Positions 1 through 7,781 of a DNA stretch of 52,762 bases are shown piece after piece. Source of the stretch: an uncultured Treponema sp. (lineage in GTDB: Bacteria; Spirochaetota; Spirochaetia; Treponematales; Treponemataceae); assembly GCA_937885175.1 (NCBI GenBank), contig CAKZZO010000055.1, positions 1-52,762 of the forward strand, given 5' to 3'. The translations under genes and the position numbers were made by a program. Below the pieces are notes generated by a model. That model did no database searches and was not told the origin of the DNA. It worked only from the letters and a program-made list of their open reading frames with translations. The stretch's first letter is position 1; each line of letters starts with the position of its first letter.

Positions 1-24
1 TTCGCCTGTGCCCTTTTTGTCTTA
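1..24. repeat. Right end of a palindromic repeat (partial copy)
   Basis: The first 23 bases match bases 27552-27575 with one substitution and one missing T in the T-run. There the same sequence forms the right arm of a long imperfect palindrome. The window therefore appears to open inside a second copy of that element, whose left part lies outside. The T-rich end may also supply the -35 region of the promoter in front of the chemoreceptor gene. Confidence 0.5.
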
Positions 25-43
25 CTTGTGAATGGATTATAAT
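16..43 (+). promoter_or_regulatory. Candidate sigma-70 promoter for the chemoreceptor gene
   Basis: A perfect -10 hexamer TATAAT lies at 38-43. A weak -35, TTTGTC, lies at 16-21, 16 bases upstream. It would give a leader of about 90 bases before the ATG at 143. No sigma-28-type CCGATAA box is visible ahead of this chemoreceptor, although many bacterial chemoreceptor genes use one. Confidence 0.35.
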
Positions 44-142
44 GCGTTTGCCATGCTGTATTTACGGTTTTTTGTGGCTTTTTTTTCATACCTACGTTAT
101 ACTGTATTACAGAAAGAGTTAAAGCAAAAGGAAGTAGTAATA

Positions 143-2251
143 ATGGCAAAGCAAAAAAAAGAACTGGATCGTTTTGCAAAGAACGCAAAGCGAGATACCC
201 GAATTATCACAAAACTGATGGGCATTATCGTGGGCTCCGTCATCCTAAGCGTTGCTGGAGTTGCTGCACTGTCGCTGGGCATTTTTGACAGCGGTTTCCG
301 CCAAAACACAGATGAAGACTTAATGCGCTTTGCAACGGGTCTTGAAATGACACTCAAAGACTGGAGGGACACGCTGGAGGCAGATTCCATGCTGCTTTCA
401 AACCGCCCGGATCTGGCGCAGGCAACAGCAAGCCGCAACATTCAGAATTTGCGCTCCATCATCAGCTGGTCTAACGGTACGCTGAACGTTGAAGTACTTG
501 CAGTCACCGATGCATCCGGCAAAGTCATTGTGGGCGAAGGCGTGAAGGCAGGCGATAACCTTTCTTCCGTTACGGCTGTACAGAGCGCATTACGCGGCAC
601 GGCAGGCTATTCATACGATGACATTCCCGGCATAGGCTATTCAATTACAGCCGTTGCCCCAGTCCGTTCTGGCGGAAAAATCGTCGGTTCAGTCATAGCG
701 GCCTATTCACTGGAAAACGGCGACATTGTAGCCCAGGTGCAGGACTCATACAATGCCGAATGTACGATTTTCAACGCTTCTACCCGTGTATCCACAACGC
801 TGGGAGAAAACTTCATCGGCACCACCCTGGCAAACAGGGAGATTCTGCACTATGTCCTTGATCAGGGCTATGAGTACCACGGCGAAAACACCATCAATGG
901 TCAAAAGTACCTGAGCGTCTACTTCCCCTTGGAATCAAGCAATGGAACCATCAGCGGCATGGCCTTCATTGCCCGCAGCATGACCATGGTTGAAGCAATC
1001 CGCAACCATACCCTTATTCTGGTCGTTCCTATCGCCATAGTGCTTATCGGACTGCTTGCCTTCTTCAGCTACCGCTTTGTCCACTGGCTCATGTGGCGTA
1101 TCTACAACGTAACGAACTTCCTCAAAGAACTTGAAACAGGCGATGCAGACTTGACCAAACGCTGTAAACTCTTTATCCGTGACGAAATCGGAGACCTTAT
1201 CATTCACTTTGACTTCTTCCTGGACAAACTGCAGGAAATCATGCAGGAGGTTAAGGGAACAAAAAGCGAACTGGGCAATTCCGGCATGGCTCTTTCCGAA
1301 AGTACCCAGGATACCGCAAGCGCAATCACTCAGATTATCGCCAATATTGACGGCATCCACAATCAGGTCAACAATCAGAGTTCTGGCGTGGCTCAGACTG
1401 CTGGCGCAGTCAACGAAATTTCCGCAAACATCACGGAACTGGACAATCTGGTAGAAAATCAATCCTCCAGCGTCACGGAAGCATCCGCCGCAGTTGAAGA
1501 GATGATTGGAAACATTTCTTCCGTCACCGCATCAGTAGACAAGATGGCAGAATCCTTCCAGTCCCTCAACGCAAACGTGCAGACAGGCTTTACCAAACAG
1601 CAGGATGTAAACGAACGAATCAAGCAGATTGAAAGCCAGTCAGAAATGCTGGGAGAGGCAAACGTGGCGATTTCAAACATCGCAAGCCAGACCAACCTGC
1701 TTGCAATGAATGCGGCCATCGAAGCGGCACACGCAGGAGAGGCAGGAAAAGGATTTGCCGTTGTTGCCGACGAAATCCGCAAACTCTCCGAAACATCTTC
1801 TGCCCAGTCACGCTCTATCGGCGAGCAGCTGACCAATATCCGCGACTCAATCGGCGAAGTGGTCACCTCCTCAAACGAAGCAAGCGAAGCGTTCTCCGCA
1901 GTGTCAGACCATATCAAGAAAACCGATGAACTGGTCATGCAGATTAAGTCCGCCATGGAAGAACAGAACGAAGGTTCCCGCCAGATTGGCACCGCCCTCA
2001 AAGCCATGAACGACAGCACCGTGGAAGTTCAGCGGGCATCCAAGGAAATGTCTACACGCAACGAAAAGATTATGTCCGAGATGAAAATGCTGCAGGATTC
2101 TACGGCAAACATTCAGTCCAGCATGGGTGAAATGGCTACAGGCGCACGGAAAATCAACGAAACCGGCTCTGCCCTGTCGGAGATTTCTTCCAGCGTACAG
2201 AATGCCATCGACAAGATTGGCAGCCAGATTGATTTGTTCAAAACAGAATAA
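143..2251 (+). CDS. Methyl-accepting chemotaxis protein
   Basis: Transmembrane chemoreceptor that senses a ligand outside the cytoplasmic membrane and controls CheA/CheW. The start at 143 is chosen because AGGAAG lies 8 bases upstream; an upstream in-frame ATG at 32 has no such signal. The 702-residue protein has a short basic cytoplasmic start and a first membrane segment near residues 25-45. A roughly 240-residue periplasmic region of Cache-like pattern follows, then a second membrane segment near 290-310, a HAMP linker, and a long coiled-coil signalling domain. The highly conserved hairpin tip is recognisable from NLLAMNAAIEAAHAGE. The ligand cannot be read from the sequence. The gene directly downstream encodes a TRAP-type binding protein 24 bases away, so the two are probably co-transcribed and may work together. 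Confidence 0.93.
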   Translation: MAKQKKELDRFAKNAKRDTRIITKLMGIIVGSVILSVAGVAALSLGIFDSGFRQNTDEDLMRFATGLEMTLKDWRDTLEADSMLLSNRPDLAQATASRNIQNLRSIISWSNGTLNVEVLAVTDASGKVIVGEGVKAGDNLSSVTAVQSALRGTAGYSYDDIPGIGYSITAVAPVRSGGKIVGSVIAAYSLENGDIVAQVQDSYNAECTIFNASTRVSTTLGENFIGTTLANREILHYVLDQGYEYHGENTINGQKYLSVYFPLESSNGTISGMAFIARSMTMVEAIRNHTLILVVPIAIVLIGLLAFFSYRFVHWLMWRIYNVTNFLKELETGDADLTKRCKLFIRDEIGDLIIHFDFFLDKLQEIMQEVKGTKSELGNSGMALSESTQDTASAITQIIANIDGIHNQVNNQSSGVAQTAGAVNEISANITELDNLVENQSSSVTEASAAVEEMIGNISSVTASVDKMAESFQSLNANVQTGFTKQQDVNERIKQIESQSEMLGEANVAISNIASQTNLLAMNAAIEAAHAGEAGKGFAVVADEIRKLSETSSAQSRSIGEQLTNIRDSIGEVVTSSNEASEAFSAVSDHIKKTDELVMQIKSAMEEQNEGSRQIGTALKAMNDSTVEVQRASKEMSTRNEKIMSEMKMLQDSTANIQSSMGEMATGARKINETGSALSEISSSVQNAIDKIGSQIDLFKTE

Positions 2252-2275
2252 CTGCACTTATAAGGAGCATTAACC

Positions 2276-3286
2276 ATGAAAAAGATATTGATTACAGGCT
2301 GTCTGATTGCCGCATCCCTGATGCTGATTTCCGCCTGCAAAAAAACAGAAAGCACCGTCGCAAAACGCCCCGTAAACCTTCGCCTTTCTGAGGTTCATGC
2401 GCAGGGCTATCCCACATCACTGGCAGACGAGGAATTTGCCCGTCTGGTAAAAGAACGCACGGAGGGCAGAGTAATCATTGACGTGCGAAGTGGCGGTGCT
2501 CTGGCAGACAACGAAGGAGATGCCATTGAAGCCCTTAAAGTAGGAGACTTGGCCTTTACCCGCGTATCTGCCGCGCCAGTAGCCTCTTATGTTCCAAAAC
2601 TTAACGCCATCCTGCTTCCCTACCTTTACCGAGACTCAAACCACATGTGGGCAGTACTGAACAGTTCCCTTGGACAAGGTATGCTGGAAGATATTGAAAA
2701 ATCAGGCTCCGGTCTGGTTGGTCTCTGCTACTATGATGGCGGTGCCCGTAATTTCTACACCACCAAGCCTGTTCATTCCGTAGCAGATTTGGCAGGCATG
2801 AAAATCCGCGTGCAGGGAAACCCCATGATGGTGGATATGTGCAGCGCATTGGGTGCCATCGGCGTAACAGGAATCGGTGTTGGTGCCGTCCGTGGCGCAA
2901 TCGAAAGCGGCCAGGTTGACGGTGCAGAAAACAACTGGCCCTCCTACCAGAGCGGCGGCGACTACACGGTGGCCCGCTACTTTACCCTTGACCAGCACAC
3001 CAGAGTACCGGAGATTCTGCTCGCCTCAAAAAAGGCACTGAGCCGCCTTGACCCCGCCGATGTGGAGATTATCAAGGAAGTGGCAAAAATGACCCAGGAA
3101 TACGAAATTTCCCGCTGGAAAGAACGGGAAGCCCAGTCAGAGCAGATTGTCCGCGCAAACGGCAACACCATCATTACCCTCACTCCCTCAGCCTTCGCAG
3201 AGTTCCAGAAAGCAATGCAGCCACTTTATGAAAAATATGGCGGCGCATACAGCAGCATCATCCAGCAGATTCAGAACACACGCTAG
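2276..3286 (+). CDS. TRAP transporter solute-binding lipoprotein (DctP family)
   Basis: Periplasmic or lipid-anchored binding protein of the DctP family, which captures small organic acids or related solutes for TRAP transporters. The first 20 residues form a lipoprotein signal ending in a lipobox (LISAC, Cys about residue 21). The family signature around GQVDGAENNWPSY is clear and the length (336 aa) is normal. AAGGAG precedes the ATG at a good distance. No dctQ or dctM membrane subunit lies on either side: upstream is a chemoreceptor and downstream a terminator-like hairpin and adk. The protein is therefore an orphan here. It could feed a transporter encoded elsewhere or present its ligand to the neighbouring receptor. 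The substrate is unknown. Confidence 0.9.
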   Translation: MKKILITGCLIAASLMLISACKKTESTVAKRPVNLRLSEVHAQGYPTSLADEEFARLVKERTEGRVIIDVRSGGALADNEGDAIEALKVGDLAFTRVSAAPVASYVPKLNAILLPYLYRDSNHMWAVLNSSLGQGMLEDIEKSGSGLVGLCYYDGGARNFYTTKPVHSVADLAGMKIRVQGNPMMVDMCSALGAIGVTGIGVGAVRGAIESGQVDGAENNWPSYQSGGDYTVARYFTLDQHTRVPEILLASKKALSRLDPADVEIIKEVAKMTQEYEISRWKEREAQSEQIVRANGNTIITLTPSAFAEFQKAMQPLYEKYGGAYSSIIQQIQNTR

Positions 3287-3302
3287 TAAAATCTGACAAT
3301 CA

Positions 3303-3333
3303 GGGGCAAGCGCATCTCATTGGCTCTTGCCCC
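3303..3333 (+). terminator. Hairpin after the binding-protein gene, possible terminator
   Basis: GGGGCAAG (3303-3310) pairs perfectly with CTTGCCCC (3326-3333) across a 15-base loop, 17 bases after the stop codon. No T-run follows, so it may be a weak or Rho-assisted terminator, or an mRNA 3'-end stabiliser. Confidence 0.45.
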
Positions 3334-3343
3334 GCCTGCATGA

Positions 3344-3372
3344 TTTACAGTACGGCAAAATTTTACTATAAT
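3344..3372 (+). promoter_or_regulatory. Sigma-70 promoter of adk
   Basis: TTTACA (3344-3349), a 17-base spacer and TATAAT (3367-3372) make a near-consensus promoter. The leader is about 48 bases and contains a small hairpin (TTCCG/CGGAA). It ends in AGGAG (3417-3421), six bases before the adk ATG. Confidence 0.8.
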
Positions 3373-3427
3373 AAGGACATCTTCCGCAAAGACGGAAAAC
3401 CATATCGTGACTTTATAGGAGAACATA

Positions 3428-4060
3428 ATGAATTTTATTTTTTTGGGACCACCCGGAGCGGGAAAAGGTACATTGGCAAAGGAAGCGGCAAAAGCCTACA
3501 ACATTCCCCACATTTCCACTGGTGATATTTTCCGCGAAAACATCAAGAATCAGACCGAACTGGGCAAAAAAGCCAAGGCGATTATTGACGCAGGCGGACT
3601 GGTAAGTGACGAAATCACCATTGGTCTTGTAAAAGACCGCCTCTCACAGCCCGACACCAAAAACGGCTACATTCTGGACGGATTTCCCCGCACCATTCCT
3701 CAGGCCGAAGCTCTGGAAACCTTTGCAAAGATTGACGCCGCCGTAAACTTTGACATTGCCGATGAAGCAGTTGTTGAGCGCCTGGGCGGACGCGTCTGCT
3801 GCAAGGACTGCGGACAGATGTTCCACGTAAAGTTTAATCCTCCCAAAACCGAAGGCAAATGCGACAAGTGCGGCGGCGAACTCTACACCCGCGATGACGA
3901 CAAGGCTGAATCAATCAAGCACCGCCTTGAAGTATATCGGGAATCCACCGCTCCGCTCATTGACTTCTACAAAAGCAAGGGTAATCTGGTGGACGTAGAT
4001 GCCCGCCCCGCCCCAGAAAAAGTCCTCGCGGAATTTGAAGCAAAGTTCCCCAAGCAGTAA
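3428..4060 (+). CDS. adk: Adenylate kinase
   Basis: Catalyses ATP + AMP to 2 ADP in the cytoplasm and balances the adenylate pool. The P-loop GPPGAGKGT lies at residues 7-15 and the NMP-binding helix follows. The LID region carries the four-cysteine zinc form (CKDC ... CDKC, about residues 127-152). This is the long, zinc-containing bacterial type, and 210 residues is the expected size. AGGAG six bases upstream fixes the start. The gene stands alone between its own promoter and a strong terminator. Confidence 0.97.
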   Translation: MNFIFLGPPGAGKGTLAKEAAKAYNIPHISTGDIFRENIKNQTELGKKAKAIIDAGGLVSDEITIGLVKDRLSQPDTKNGYILDGFPRTIPQAEALETFAKIDAAVNFDIADEAVVERLGGRVCCKDCGQMFHVKFNPPKTEGKCDKCGGELYTRDDDKAESIKHRLEVYRESTAPLIDFYKSKGNLVDVDARPAPEKVLAEFEAKFPKQ

Positions 4061-4091
4061 AACATTTCCGAAACTTTAACATCGCCAAGGC

Positions 4092-4124
4092 AATCCCCGT
4101 GCTTTCTTGTACGGGGATTTTTAT
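4092..4124 (+). terminator. Rho-independent terminator of adk
   Basis: AATCCCCGT (4092-4100) pairs with ACGGGGATT (4111-4119) across a 10-base loop and runs into a T-rich tract. The loop and right arm also contain the -35 hexamer of the next gene's promoter. Confidence 0.85.
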
Positions 4125-4135
4125 TGTGCTATACT
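4107..4135 (+). promoter_or_regulatory. Promoter of rqcH, leaderless start predicted
   Basis: TTGTAC (4107-4112), 17 bases and TATACT (4130-4135). Only six bases separate the -10 box from the ATG at 4142, so transcription should begin at or within a base or two of the start codon. No Shine-Dalgarno sequence is present. Confidence 0.7.
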
Positions 4136-4141
4136 CCCTAT

Positions 4142-5665
4142 ATGTCTCTCAACTGTAGTGAAATCAACATCATTCTCTCTGAACTCGATGTAACCGGTGC
4201 CTTTGTGCAGGAGATTGTGCAGCCTTCCTTTGACTCCATTGCCCTCTATACCTACAAGCCCGCTTCTCCCAAAACAGTTTTTATCTCCCTTGCGGCCAGA
4301 GCCTGCCGACTGCATGAAGTGCGCAGAAAAATTCCCAAGAATGAAAGGCCCCTGCGTTTTATGGAATTGCTTCGTTCCCGCATCAAGGGCGTACGCATCA
4401 CGTCCTGCGAGCAAATTGGACGGGAGCGTATTGTGCGCATGACGCTTCACAAGGATGCGCCCATTCAGGTAATGCCCGCCGCACAGGAAAAACTGGCAAA
4501 GGCAAAAAAGGCGGCGTATCTTCACGATGATGAAAAGGCGGGCGAAGAAAACTACACGCTCTACATTCGTCTGTGGAGTGGCGCGGCAAATATCTTCCTC
4601 TGCGACACCAAGGACACCATATTGGACTCCTTCTACCGCCGTCCTGCAAAAAATGAGGTGAGCGGAAGCACTTTTCTTCTTCCTCAGACAAAGGCAAGTG
4701 ATAAAGTCTGGCCGGTGCGGAATTTTACGGAGATTCAGGAGGATTTTTCTCAGCGTCATCCAGAAGCAGGTTCCCTTTCCTTTAACCAAAAAGTCGATAT
4801 CTTCTACAGTCAGACGGCGGAGGTCAATTCCCTTGCATCCCTTTTGGAAGATGCGGAAAAATGGTATGAGGAGCACAAGACCCGCCAGGAAGCCGCTTTG
4901 GAACGCCTGAGGGAAAAGAGGAATGCATTTTTGGATGCAGGACAGTTCAAGCATCAGGGAGACTTAATCCTTGCCTATGGCTACCAGATAGAGGCCGGCA
5001 AGGACTTTTTGGAATGTGATGACTACGAAAGCGGCAAAAGCGTGCGCATCAAGATTGACCCAAAACGGAATCCTCAGGAAAATGCCGCCCTCTACTACGA
5101 AAAATACAAAAAAGCCGCCAGCGGTCTGGAAGACTTGGAGCATGACATTTCCCGCGCAGAAAGGGCTCTTGCAGATTTGGAAGCAAAATACACTGCCATG
5201 CAGGCAGAAAAAAATCCGCTCAAACTGGAACAACTTTTGCGAAAGACCCAAAAGCCCAAGCAGCAGGAAAAGAAATCTCATCCCGGGCTGGACTACTTTG
5301 TAGACGGCTGGTATATTCTTGTGGGGCGCGATGCAAATGAAAACGATGAGCTGCTCCGCCATCACGTACGAGGCTCTGACATGTGGCTTCACACGCGGGA
5401 CTATTCTGGCGGCTATGTCTTTATCAAGGCAAGGGCAGGCAAAACCGTTCCCCTGGAAATTCTGCTTTATGCGGGAAACCTCGCTGTCTATTATTCCAAG
5501 GCACGTAAAAACGGCAGTGCTGATTTGTATTACACGCAGGTAAAGCATCTGCGCCGTGCCAAAAACGGTCCCAAAGGTCTGGTCTTACCTACCCATGAAA
5601 AAAATCTTTTTGTAAAACTGGACACAGAAAAACTGCGTGCGCTGGAAGACATGCAGAAAATGTGA
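4142..5665 (+). CDS. Rqc2/RqcH-like NFACT ribosome quality-control protein
   Basis: Member of the NFACT family (RqcH, formerly FbpA-like), which in bacteria binds obstructed 50S subunits and adds C-terminal alanine tails that mark stalled products. The protein has an NFACT-N region (about 1-180), a central coiled coil (about 230-390) and a C-terminal NFACT-R domain. That domain is recognisable from HHVRGSDMWLHTRD and the lysine-rich GYVFIKARAGKTVP stretch. It is 507 residues, a little shorter than Bacillus RqcH. The ATG at 4142 is preferred to an in-frame ATG at 4124, which lies inside the terminator and upstream of the predicted transcription start. No neighbour has an obvious link to ribosome rescue. 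Confidence 0.88.
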   Translation: MSLNCSEINIILSELDVTGAFVQEIVQPSFDSIALYTYKPASPKTVFISLAARACRLHEVRRKIPKNERPLRFMELLRSRIKGVRITSCEQIGRERIVRMTLHKDAPIQVMPAAQEKLAKAKKAAYLHDDEKAGEENYTLYIRLWSGAANIFLCDTKDTILDSFYRRPAKNEVSGSTFLLPQTKASDKVWPVRNFTEIQEDFSQRHPEAGSLSFNQKVDIFYSQTAEVNSLASLLEDAEKWYEEHKTRQEAALERLREKRNAFLDAGQFKHQGDLILAYGYQIEAGKDFLECDDYESGKSVRIKIDPKRNPQENAALYYEKYKKAASGLEDLEHDISRAERALADLEAKYTAMQAEKNPLKLEQLLRKTQKPKQQEKKSHPGLDYFVDGWYILVGRDANENDELLRHHVRGSDMWLHTRDYSGGYVFIKARAGKTVPLEILLYAGNLAVYYSKARKNGSADLYYTQVKHLRRAKNGPKGLVLPTHEKNLFVKLDTEKLRALEDMQKM

Positions 5666-5671
5666 TATACT
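5663..5671 (+). promoter_or_regulatory. Extended -10 promoter of the patatin gene
   Basis: TGATATACT (5663-5671) is an extended -10 element (TG-N-TATACT) overlapping the stop codon of the gene before it. Six bases separate it from the ATG at 5678. No good -35 is seen, as is usual for extended -10 promoters. A leaderless transcript is predicted. Confidence 0.55.
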
Positions 5672-5677
5672 GGCTGC

Positions 5678-6550
5678 ATGGCTAAAACAGGACTTATTTT
5701 TGAAGGCGGTGGTATGCGCGGACTTTTTACCGCCGGTGTAGTGGATGCGCTTATAGAAAAATCCCTGCATTTTGACAATATCTACGGAGTGAGTGCTGGC
5801 TCCTGCCATGCCATCTCCTATTTTTCCCAGCAAAAAGACCGTGCCCGTCGCGTAAATGTTGATTACTGCACCCGCCCAGACTACTTTGGGTTCCGCTGTC
5901 TGCTCACGGAAGGAAGCATGTTCGGCTGGAAACTTATTTTTGACGAGATTCCCAATACACTGGATCCCATTGACTACGACAAAGTGTGGCAGAAAATCAA
6001 TCTGCCTGAAAACAATGCAAATAATGGGGAAAAGACTGCCAATCCTCACAGTAATTTTTACGTCACTGTTACCAATGCCCGCACGGGTAAAGCGGAATAC
6101 CTGCAGCCAAAAAACACCGCTGAACTGCTGGCAGCCTGCAAGGCATCCTGCTCCCTCCCATTTATGTGCAAATCAACGCTCATAAATGGCATTCCCTACT
6201 ACGACGGCGGTATTGCAGATTCTATCCCTGTTCGCAAGGCTCTGGAAGACGGAGCCGAAAAACTGGTCATCGTCCTTACCCAGAGCCAAGGTTTTCAGAA
6301 GAAAGCCCTCAAACACCCCGCATTGGTCAAACTGCTCTACCAGGAATATCCCAAACTTACCCAAGCCCTCTTGCACCGCCACCAAAACTACAACGAATCC
6401 CTAGGCATCGTGCATATGCTGGAACAGCAGGGAAAAGCCATCGTTCTGCGTCCGCCAGAGGCAGTAAACGTAAGCCGCACCGAGCGCAATCCCGACCGGC
6501 TCAACGTCCTTGCCCGCACTGGCTATGAACTTGCCATGAAAGTCCTATAA
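5678..6550 (+). CDS. Patatin-like phospholipase (YjjU-type)
   Basis: Cytoplasmic serine lipid acyl hydrolase of the patatin family, with a Ser-Asp dyad. Visible motifs are the oxyanion loop EGGGMRG near residue 10, the nucleophile elbow GVSAGS near residue 36, and the DGG motif (YYDGGIADSIP) near residue 172. The length (290 aa) and C-terminal part resemble the YjjU group. There is no signal peptide, so the likely substrates are membrane phospholipids or lysolipids reached from inside. The gene begins 12 bases after the rqcH stop. Its last six bases overlap the convergent argD, so the two stop codons interlock. Confidence 0.88.
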   Translation: MAKTGLIFEGGGMRGLFTAGVVDALIEKSLHFDNIYGVSAGSCHAISYFSQQKDRARRVNVDYCTRPDYFGFRCLLTEGSMFGWKLIFDEIPNTLDPIDYDKVWQKINLPENNANNGEKTANPHSNFYVTVTNARTGKAEYLQPKNTAELLAACKASCSLPFMCKSTLINGIPYYDGGIADSIPVRKALEDGAEKLVIVLTQSQGFQKKALKHPALVKLLYQEYPKLTQALLHRHQNYNESLGIVHMLEQQGKAIVLRPPEAVNVSRTERNPDRLNVLARTGYELAMKVL

Positions 6551-7705
6551 GGCTTTCCTCAAGATTGCAAGACCCGCGTCAATTTCCGCCTGAGAAATAT
6601 TCAGCGGCGGCACAAGGCGGAGCGTATTCTTGCCTGCGGTAGATGTACAAAGGCCTGCGGCAAGGACTTTTTTTTCAATTTCCAGGGCACTTGCCGTATC
6701 GTTCAAGTCCACGCCAATCATCAATCCCTTGCCGCGCACTTCGTTTACAAAGGGACTCTTCCAGCCTGCAATCTCAGAGCGGATATAGTCGCCTTTTTTC
6801 ACCACGTCAGCAAGAAATGACTTGTCGTTAATCGTGTCCAGCACCACTTTTGCCGCCGCACAGGCAAGAGGATTTCCGCCAAAGGTAGACTGATGGTCAC
6901 CAGCGGCAAACACATCCTTGGCCTTGCCCCGATAGAGACAGGCGCCCATGGGCACACCGCCAGCAATTCCTTTTGCAAGGGTTACTACCTCAGGCTCAAA
7001 GCCCAGTGCCTCGGAAGCAAGCAGGCTGCCAGTGCGTCCCATGCCGGTCTGCACTTCATCTGCCATAACAATTGCCCCCGCCTTTCGGGCTGCAGAAGCC
7101 GCCGCCTGAGCCCATTCTGCCTCAAGCAGATTTACCCCACCTTCTCCCTGCACACATTCTATCAGCAGGGCGGCGGTAGTGTCGTCAAAGGCAGTTTTTA
7201 TGGCTTCATAATCATTGGCCGCAATAGTCTTAAAATCAGAAACATAGGGAGCAAAGCAGGCCGGATGAAATTTATCCTGACCTGTTGCCGTAAGGGTTGC
7301 CAGTGTACGTCCGTGGAAGGAATTTTTAAGCGTCACAATCGTGCGTCTTTTTTCGCCACCATTGAGATAGCCGTACTTACGCGCAAGTTTTATCGCCGCT
7401 TCGTTGGCTTCCGCCCCGCTGTTTCCAAAAAATACGCCGTCAAAACCCGTTGCCGCAAGCAGACTGTTTGCATAATCCAGCCCCACATCGCTTACAAAAT
7501 AATTGCAGATGTGAATCTGTTTTGCGGCCTGCTCAGAAATCGCTTCTACCAGAGGCGTATAATTGTGTCCCAGACAGTTCACGGCAATTCCCGAAAGAAA
7601 ATCAATATATTTTTTTCCCTTCGCATCATACAGCGTGGAGCCCTGTCCCTTTACAAAAGTCACGTCAAAGGAACCGTAATTATTCAGAACCTGTTTGTTT
7701 CCCAT
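6545..7705 (-). CDS. argD: Acetylornithine aminotransferase
   Basis: PLP enzyme converting N-acetylglutamate 5-semialdehyde to N2-acetylornithine in arginine synthesis; many homologues also serve in lysine synthesis. Class III aminotransferase features are clear: the PLP-binding GNSGAEANEAA region, the ADEVQTG motif and the Schiff-base lysine in LAKGIAGG around residue 240. I use the ATG at 7705 because GGGAG lies about 8 bases upstream. An in-frame ATG at 7723 has no SD of its own. It is the last gene of argJ-argB-argD. A possible internal promoter (extended -10 TGATATACT on the minus strand, 7784-7792) sits at the end of argB. Confidence 0.94.
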   Translation of the reverse strand: MGNKQVLNNYGSFDVTFVKGQGSTLYDAKGKKYIDFLSGIAVNCLGHNYTPLVEAISEQAAKQIHICNYFVSDVGLDYANSLLAATGFDGVFFGNSGAEANEAAIKLARKYGYLNGGEKRRTIVTLKNSFHGRTLATLTATGQDKFHPACFAPYVSDFKTIAANDYEAIKTAFDDTTAALLIECVQGEGGVNLLEAEWAQAAASAARKAGAIVMADEVQTGMGRTGSLLASEALGFEPEVVTLAKGIAGGVPMGACLYRGKAKDVFAAGDHQSTFGGNPLACAAAKVVLDTINDKSFLADVVKKGDYIRSEIAGWKSPFVNEVRGKGLMIGVDLNDTASALEIEKKVLAAGLCTSTAGKNTLRLVPPLNISQAEIDAGLAILRKAL

Positions 7706-7781
7706 TTTTTTTCTCCCATGCAAAACCGTCTCAACGGCACTTTTCTTCTGCCCATTTTAGGAGCATCTTCATTCATTGCGC

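Noticed and set aside
3340..3525. Frame of 61 codons overlapping the adk start
   Set aside because: It begins in the adk promoter and is out of frame with the conserved P-loop of adk.
4121..4954. Minus-strand frame of 277 codons opposite rqcH
   Set aside because: Antisense shadow of a well-supported gene, with no plausible start signal or domain.
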